Assembly: GCA_902789325.1 (NCBI GenBank)
Contig: CADANN010000004.1
Location: forward strand, 124,001-188,000
From: an uncultured Spirochaetaceae bacterium
Lineage (GTDB): Bacteria > Spirochaetota > Spirochaetia > Treponematales > Treponemataceae
Direction of reading: 5' to 3'
DNA: 64,000 nucleotides
In this document: positions 59,699-64,000 of the stretch, one piece after another
Layout of the letters: each line of letters starts with the position of its first letter
Numbering within the stretch: position 1 is the first letter of the stretch
The notes under the pieces: generated by a model
What the model was told of the DNA's origin: nothing
Seen by the model: the letters and a program-made list of their open reading frames with translations, nothing else
Databases searched by the model: none
Position numbers and translations under genes: made by a program

Positions 59699-60580
59699 TT
59701 AATGTCCTGCGGCAAAGCCCTTAAGTCCCTTACGGCAGATAAAGGCAATTGAGCAGGTAAAAATAATCATAATAACAGAAAGTGAATTAATTACCGGTGA
59801 AACGCCAAATCGAATCATCGAGTAAACGTAAAGCGGCAGGGTAGTAGAACCCGGACCAGAAACAAAGAAGGTAATTACAAAGTCTTCGAGAGACATTGTA
59901 ACAGCCATCAAAAAGCCCGAAAGAATACCAGGCATAATTGCAGGAACAACAACCTTGAACATTGTCTGTTTTTCTGTAGCACCAAGATCGTGAGCGGCTT
60001 CTACAATAGAAAAGTCAAACTCGTCGAGGCGGGCATTTACCATCAAAAATACAAATGGAAGACAGAAGGTTGTATGTGCGGCAAATACAGTAAAGAGTCC
60101 GAGAGGAAGATGAATACCGCTGAAGAAAATTACCATAGAAATACCGATGATAACTTCCGGCAAAACCATAGGAAGGTATGTCAAAGTCTGAATAAACTTT
60201 TTGCCGCGGAATTTATACCAGTTTACGCCAATCGAAGCCATTGTTCCCAGTACTGTAGAAACTAAAGCTGATGAGAATGCAACTAAAATACTGTTGAGCA
60301 AAGCCTGCCAGAGTGCCTTTGAATTAAAGAAAAGTTCCTTATACCAGGTGAGACTAACCTTTGTAAATTCAGCACCCTTACTTTCGTTGAACGAATAAAT
60401 AATAATTACAAAGAGCGGCAGAAAGAGGAATACAATTGTAAGCCAGAGCACGCACTTTGAAAAAGAAAATTTATGATCATGGCGGCGCCAGGCACGTTTT
60501 GCATGGCGGGCGTTTTCTGAACGCGGTCTGTTTTTTGTGGTGAAGGCGTCGTGAGCGAGCATTAAAAGATTTCTTGCCAT
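59699..60580 (-). CDS. potC: Spermidine/putrescine ABC permease PotC
   Basis: Permease of 293 aa with six helices. The EAA loop is EAAHDLGATEKQTMFKVVVP near residues 194-213. PotC has an extra basic N-terminal stretch of about 40 residues (RPRSENARHAKRAWRRHD) ahead of the first helix, longer than usual. The start codon overlaps the potB stop by 1 nt. Confidence 0.93.
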   Translation of the reverse strand: MARNLLMLAHDAFTTKNRPRSENARHAKRAWRRHDHKFSFSKCVLWLTIVFLFLPLFVIIIYSFNESKGAEFTKVSLTWYKELFFNSKALWQALLNSILVAFSSALVSTVLGTMASIGVNWYKFRGKKFIQTLTYLPMVLPEVIIGISMVIFFSGIHLPLGLFTVFAAHTTFCLPFVFLMVNARLDEFDFSIVEAAHDLGATEKQTMFKVVVPAIMPGILSGFLMAVTMSLEDFVITFFVSGPGSTTLPLYVYSMIRFGVSPVINSLSVIMIIFTCSIAFICRKGLKGFAAGH

Positions 60581-61488
60581 TACTGTACACCTCCAACGTA
60601 GTTTTCTTCTTTTGTGCTCTTCTTTTTAAGCTGAGCATCTTTGCTGTTTGTTCTTGTAATCATCATAATTCCAATTACAGAAATCAAAGTAATTACCATA
60701 GAGAATGCAGCTGCAAGCGGCCAGTTACGAGTCTTCTGAACCTGGTCAACAATGATGTTACCAAGCATGTAAGAATCTTTTCCGCCGACCAGCAAAGGAA
60801 CAGTATATGCACCAAAAATCGGAATAAAAGTAAAAATCAATGCAGAAATAATACCGCTGCGGATTCCAGGAATCAGAACCTTGAACATAGACTGAGGCTT
60901 TGTTGCTCCAAGGTCGCGGGCAGCTTCTAGAAGGGAGAAGTCAAAGCGGTCTACTGCGGTAAAAATCGGGAGAATCGCATATGGAATGTACATATAAACA
61001 CTTACAAGAATTACAGCCTTTGTATTATATAAGAAAGGAACATAATCTTTAATTACATGCAGCTTCATCAAAATCTGATTCAAAATACCATCGTTGTTCA
61101 AAATACTCATCCATGCAAAAATGCGAATCAATGAGTTTGTCCAGAACGGAATTATTACGAGGAAGAGGAACAAAGTCTGATGACGGCTTCTGGCCATTGC
61201 ATATGCACTTGGAATTGAAACTAAAATCGTTATTATAGTAGAAATAATAGTGATTTTAAGGGTTCTCAACACAATCAGCCCATATTCCGGCTTGCACATC
61301 TGCTTGTATGATTTGAGAGAGAACTGCCATTCTACACCACCGTAAACACCTTTTTTCAAAAAACTGTAAACAAAGATGATTACCAGAGGCGCAACAAAGA
61401 AAATTATGAACCAGAGCCCCATAGGCCAGCCATAAAAAGAGCCGACACGAGCATCGTGCAGTTCTTTAGAAAGTTTCTTTTCTTTCAT
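60580..61488 (-). CDS. potB: Spermidine/putrescine ABC permease PotB
   Basis: Permease of about 302 aa with six helices and the EAA loop EAARDLGATKPQSMFKVLIP near residues 188-207. I chose ATG 61488 with an AGG ribosome site 7 nt upstream; the in-frame TTG at 61494 is less likely. It lies a few bases after potA. Confidence 0.93.
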   Translation of the reverse strand: MKEKKLSKELHDARVGSFYGWPMGLWFIIFFVAPLVIIFVYSFLKKGVYGGVEWQFSLKSYKQMCKPEYGLIVLRTLKITIISTIITILVSIPSAYAMARSRHQTLFLFLVIIPFWTNSLIRIFAWMSILNNDGILNQILMKLHVIKDYVPFLYNTKAVILVSVYMYIPYAILPIFTAVDRFDFSLLEAARDLGATKPQSMFKVLIPGIRSGIISALIFTFIPIFGAYTVPLLVGGKDSYMLGNIIVDQVQKTRNWPLAAAFSMVITLISVIGIMMITRTNSKDAQLKKKSTKEENYVGGVQ

Positions 61489-61496
61489 ACGCAAAC

Positions 61497-62687
61497 CTAT
61501 TTCTCAATATCTTCGACAATATATGCATCTTCAGCAGACCAGGAAACATAAACCTTGTCTTTCCACTGGATAACAGGACCATCATCCATATAGTCAGTAT
61601 GCTGCTTAAAAACTTTAATGACTTTGCCTGTGTCGAGTTTTACATAGAACTTAGACTGGAAACCAGAATAAATAGGCTCTTCGACAACACCGCTAAAAAC
61701 GTTGATATCTGTACGTCCTCCAGTTGATGGTGGTTCAAGAGTAATTCTGATTTTTTCAGGACGGATTGTGAATGCAACCTTCTGTCCTTTGTCTGTATGT
61801 TCGTAATCAGTTACCTGCATAAAGCGGTCGAGGGCTGCTTCTGCGGCTGTATCAGTTGCAAGTGGAGCCTGCTTACCGAGTTCTGGAACACTGAGGGTAG
61901 CCATAAAATCATCGTTACCGTTAGCATCTTTATGAGGAACGCAGTCTACAACTTCTGCATCAAAGAGATTTGTTTCACCGATAAACTGTGCAACAAACTG
62001 AGTTGCAGGGCTTTCGTAGATTTCGTATGGAGTTCCAATCTGAAGAACATGACCGGCATTCATAACTGCAATGCGGTCAGAAACAGAAAGGGCTTCGCTC
62101 TGGTCGTGAGTTACATAGATAAATGTAATACCAATCTGGTCATGCAGGCGGTCCAAATCAATAAGAAGATTTGCACGAAGCTTTGCATCCAGTGCAGAAA
62201 GTGGCTCATCGAGCAGCAATACTTTAGGCTCGTTAATAAGGGCGCGGGCAATAGCTACACGCTGCTTCTGACCACCAGAGAGCTGATTAGGCTTTTTATT
62301 GATGTGCTGGTCCAGCTGAACAAGGTGAACATATTCGCGAACCTTTTTATCAATTTCATCCTTTGGAAGTTTTTTCAGTCGCAATGAGAATGCAACATTT
62401 TCATATACAGTCATATGAGGAAAAAGTGCGTATGTCTGAAAAACCGTATTTGATTCACGCTTATCTGGCGGAAGCGGAATTACATTTTTATCATCAAAAA
62501 GAACAACTCCATCATCTGGAGATTCAAAACCTGCAATAATGCGGAGAAGGGTAGTTTTTCCGCAGCCAGAAGGACCAAGAAGAGAAAAGAACTCTCCCGG
62601 CTTAATAGTAAAGTTGATGTCATCCAAGGCAACAAAGTCACCGAATCTTTTGGATACATGATCAATGGTAACCTGACTTCCTTTCAC
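61497..62687 (-). CDS. potA: Spermidine/putrescine ABC transporter ATPase PotA
   Basis: ABC ATPase of 396 aa. Walker A GPSGCGKTT near residues 38-46, signature LSGGQKQR near 138, Walker B VLLLDEPLSALD near 158 and the H-loop in VTHDQSEAL. A TOBE domain occupies the C-terminal third. An insert near residues 255-290 (acidic, Ala-rich) is longer than in E. coli PotA. The start is GTG 62687 with GAGG 8 nt upstream. First gene of potABCD. Confidence 0.94.
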   Translation of the reverse strand: MKGSQVTIDHVSKRFGDFVALDDINFTIKPGEFFSLLGPSGCGKTTLLRIIAGFESPDDGVVLFDDKNVIPLPPDKRESNTVFQTYALFPHMTVYENVAFSLRLKKLPKDEIDKKVREYVHLVQLDQHINKKPNQLSGGQKQRVAIARALINEPKVLLLDEPLSALDAKLRANLLIDLDRLHDQIGITFIYVTHDQSEALSVSDRIAVMNAGHVLQIGTPYEIYESPATQFVAQFIGETNLFDAEVVDCVPHKDANGNDDFMATLSVPELGKQAPLATDTAAEAALDRFMQVTDYEHTDKGQKVAFTIRPEKIRITLEPPSTGGRTDINVFSGVVEEPIYSGFQSKFYVKLDTGKVIKVFKQHTDYMDDGPVIQWKDKVYVSWSAEDAYIVEDIEK

Positions 62688-62713
62688 TCAAGTAACCTCA
62701 ATCTAATAATGAT

Positions 62714-62742
62714 TGTCCTTACGGACATCCTGCAAACGCAGG
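62714..62742 (-). promoter_or_regulatory. Tandem tetraloop hairpins in the potABCD leader
   Basis: Two adjacent 5-bp stems with 4-nt loops: TGTCC/GGACA (62714-62727) and CCTGC/GCAGG (62729-62742). They lie 27-55 nt before the potA start codon. No matching riboswitch is known to me; a role in mRNA stability or control is only a suggestion. Confidence 0.35.
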
Positions 62743-62903
62743 GCTTAACATCAATTCAAAAACTTAGCAAGCCTGGGTCGTTTTCTCAATTAATAATGTC
62801 TAAACCATAAAATGCAACATATATTTGATTATGTCAATAAGAATTTTAGATTTTGCTTGCAAGCTTTTATTAATTGAATTATTCTATAAATGAGGTTATA
62901 AAA

Positions 62904-63125
62904 ATGGTATCAATTATTCTTGGAATTATATTTATTGCATTCACCGTATTTGCTGTACTTCCTATGGGACCACTTGCCTGGGGACCAGAAGTAATTGCCT
63001 TTTTAAAAGGTGGGGCTCCTGTACTTGCTGCCTTTGTTGGACTGATTTGTCTGTTCATCGGTGCAGCTGATATTAAAGATAAAAAAGAAGCAAAAAAAGA
63101 AGATGCTGCTAAAAACGAGCAGTAA
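62904..63125 (+). CDS. Small two-helix membrane protein
   Basis: About 73 aa: helix 1 at residues 2-20, a Pro/Gly/Trp-containing loop (PMGPLAWGPEV), helix 2 near 34-54 and a Lys/Glu tail (KDKKEAKKEDAAKNEQ). The GAGG ribosome site favours ATG 62904 over the longer frame from 62874. No family is recognised. It lies just upstream of the rplM promoter. Confidence 0.68.
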   Translation: MVSIILGIIFIAFTVFAVLPMGPLAWGPEVIAFLKGGAPVLAAFVGLICLFIGAADIKDKKEAKKEDAAKNEQ

Positions 63126-63130
63126 TGTAA

Positions 63131-63158
63131 TTGACACAAATCGCTGAAATCTGATAAT
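63131..63158 (+). promoter_or_regulatory. rplM-rpsI promoter
   Basis: A perfect TTGACA (63131-63136) with GATAAT at 16 nt (63153-63158) directly after the small membrane protein gene. Confidence 0.7.
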
Positions 63159-63172
63159 ATACTTTACCCGTT

Positions 63173-63238
63173 ATTGGATTTTTGACTGCTCATCTTAAAT
63201 CCAATGCAGTTTCAGAACAAGATGCACAGTTTTGAAAC
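63173..63238 (+). promoter_or_regulatory. Structured leader of the L13-S9 operon
   Basis: Two well-paired hairpins: ATTGGATTT (63173-63181) with AAATCCAAT (63197-63205), and GTTTCAGAAC (63209-63218) with GTTTTGAAAC (63229-63238, one G:U). CATCTT (63191-63196) in the first loop can also pair with AAGATG (63219-63224, 63-nt leader core) in the second loop, so a loop-loop contact is possible. L13 leaders that bind L13 are known in other phyla; this one may be a spirochaete counterpart. Confidence 0.5.
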
Positions 63239-63273
63239 CGCAGATAAACTTTTATTTTATAGTAAGGTATATC

Positions 63274-63702
63274 ATGGAAACTATTTTCGTTAAAGAATAC
63301 GACCAGCCACGCAAATGGTATGTTATTGACGCTGCTGGAAAACCTCTTGGACGTGTTGCTGCAAAGGCAGCTTACATCGCACGCGGTAAGAACAAGGCTT
63401 CTTACACAAAGAATCAGTTGATGGGTGATTTTGTTGTAATCATCAATGCAGAAAAAGCAGTTGTAACTGGTGGAAAAGAGCAGAAGAAAATCTATTATCA
63501 CCACACAGGATTTGTTGGTGGTCTTCGCGCTCATACTTATGAAAAGCTTCTTGAAAAGCACCCTACAGACCCAATGGCTATTGCTGTTGCTGGTATGCTT
63601 CCACACGGAAGACTTGGTCGCAAGATGATGGACAACGTAAAGATTTACGCTGGTGCTGAGCATCCACACGCTGCACAGAATCCGCAGCCTATCGAACTTT
63701 AA
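63274..63702 (+). CDS. rplM: 50S ribosomal protein L13
   Basis: L13, 142 aa: RKWYVIDAAGKPLGRVAAKAA, YHHTGFVGGLR and AVAGMLPHGRLGRKMMDNVKIYAG are diagnostic. ATG 63274 fits the family start; the frame upstream is leader sequence. rpsI follows after 14 nt. Confidence 0.97.
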   Translation: METIFVKEYDQPRKWYVIDAAGKPLGRVAAKAAYIARGKNKASYTKNQLMGDFVVIINAEKAVVTGGKEQKKIYYHHTGFVGGLRAHTYEKLLEKHPTDPMAIAVAGMLPHGRLGRKMMDNVKIYAGAEHPHAAQNPQPIEL

Positions 63703-63716
63703 TAAGGGGTTAAAAA

Positions 63717-64000
63717 ATGGTAAAGAATATTGCTATTGGTACAGGAAGAAGAAAGACTGCTGTAGCCCGCGTTTTTGTTCGCGACGGCTCTGGTAAAATT
63801 GTAGTAAACGGAAAAGATGTAAAAGAATACTTTGCAACAGCAGAGCAGATTCAGGTTGTTCAGCAGCCATTGCTCGTAACTTCAATGGGTTCAAAGTATG
63901 ACATCCTTATCAACGTTCAAGGTGGCGGTATGAACGGTCAGGCAGCTGCTTGCTTGCACGGTATTTCTCGCGCTCTCGTTCAGATTGATCCAGATGCTCG
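63717..64000 (+). CDS. rpsI: 30S ribosomal protein S9 (partial, runs off the window)
   Basis: The frame from ATG 63717 encodes AIGTGRRKTAVARVFVRDG and later GGGMNGQAAACLHGISRAL, diagnostic of S9. About 94 residues are visible; the C-terminal tail that enters the P site is beyond the edge. AAGGGG provides the ribosome site. Confidence 0.96.
   Translation, partial: MVKNIAIGTGRRKTAVARVFVRDGSGKIVVNGKDVKEYFATAEQIQVVQQPLLVTSMGSKYDILINVQGGGMNGQAAACLHGISRALVQIDPDA

Noticed and set aside
1-64000. Prophage, IS transposase, CRISPR array or toxin-antitoxin pair
   Set aside because: I looked for integrase, transposase, Cas, repeat-spacer periodicity and small paired ORFs and saw none.

Overview
The window is chromosomal DNA of a host-associated, carbohydrate-fermenting Treponema (Spirochaetes), probably a rumen or gut species close to T. 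bryantii. Evidence is the low-GC coding style, the rplU-rpmA-obg-nadD-yqeK-LCP-rsfS cluster, SpoVG and a long L25/Ctc in a Gram-negative-like cell, a Cache-type chemoreceptor, PotABCD, and cytoplasmic GH94, GH95 and GH43 enzymes. The species is inferred, not proven. No phage, IS element, CRISPR array or rRNA was found.

Layout. 1-9 kb is sugar metabolism: the end of a sugar-binding protein, two ABC permeases, a GH94 phosphorylase, a PutP symporter and a GH95 fucosidase. 9-16.4 kb holds a CPBP protease, the ribosomal/GTPase cluster, an NhaC antiporter and an unlisted 52-aa ORF. 16.5-19.2 kb is fabD-fabF-fabZ. 19.3-23.6 kb has metY behind a cysteine-rich leader peptide, then an FAD desaturase/saturase-like protein paired with a 2Fe-2S flavin reductase. 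23.7-31.7 kb is envelope genes: lipoprotein, PASTA-PBP, Maf-type protein, LysM-M23 peptidase, zinc-ribbon protein and a propeller-NodB protein. 31.7-41.6 kb has an acidic protein, ispE, spoVG, tRNA-Gln, a densely palindromic non-coding block, L25, tilS, a TPR-like secreted protein, an HtrA-like lipoprotein and lepA. 41.6-51.9 kb has a second Maf-type protein, a PpiD/SurA-like chaperone, ddl, murE, queD, a chemoreceptor, hisF and hisH. 51.9-64 kb has GH43, a small membrane protein, a RecQ-like helicase, an OmpA-family protein, a PAS-GGDEF-EAL protein, potABCD, another small membrane protein, rplM and the start of rpsI.

The most unusual content is regulatory and repetitive. (1) A 25-codon ORF with a strong ribosome site and four Cys codons near its end lies in the metY leader, followed by two mutually exclusive hairpins: a candidate cysteine-sensing attenuator. 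(2) A superfamily of small palindromes with a GTCAT edge is scattered through the window, and two copies lie in frame inside one Maf-type gene, adding protein segments that its paralogue lacks. (3) Larger multi-hairpin elements lie after the GH94 gene, after tRNA-Gln (with a 20-nt inverted copy of the tRNA 3' arm) and across the end of recQ, whose last residues and stop they supply. (4) Several genes (murE, queD, ispE, probably recQ and the LysM peptidase) have a -10 hexamer exactly 6 nt before the start codon, implying leaderless mRNAs. (5) Ribosomal protein L27 is about 18 residues short at its C-terminus.
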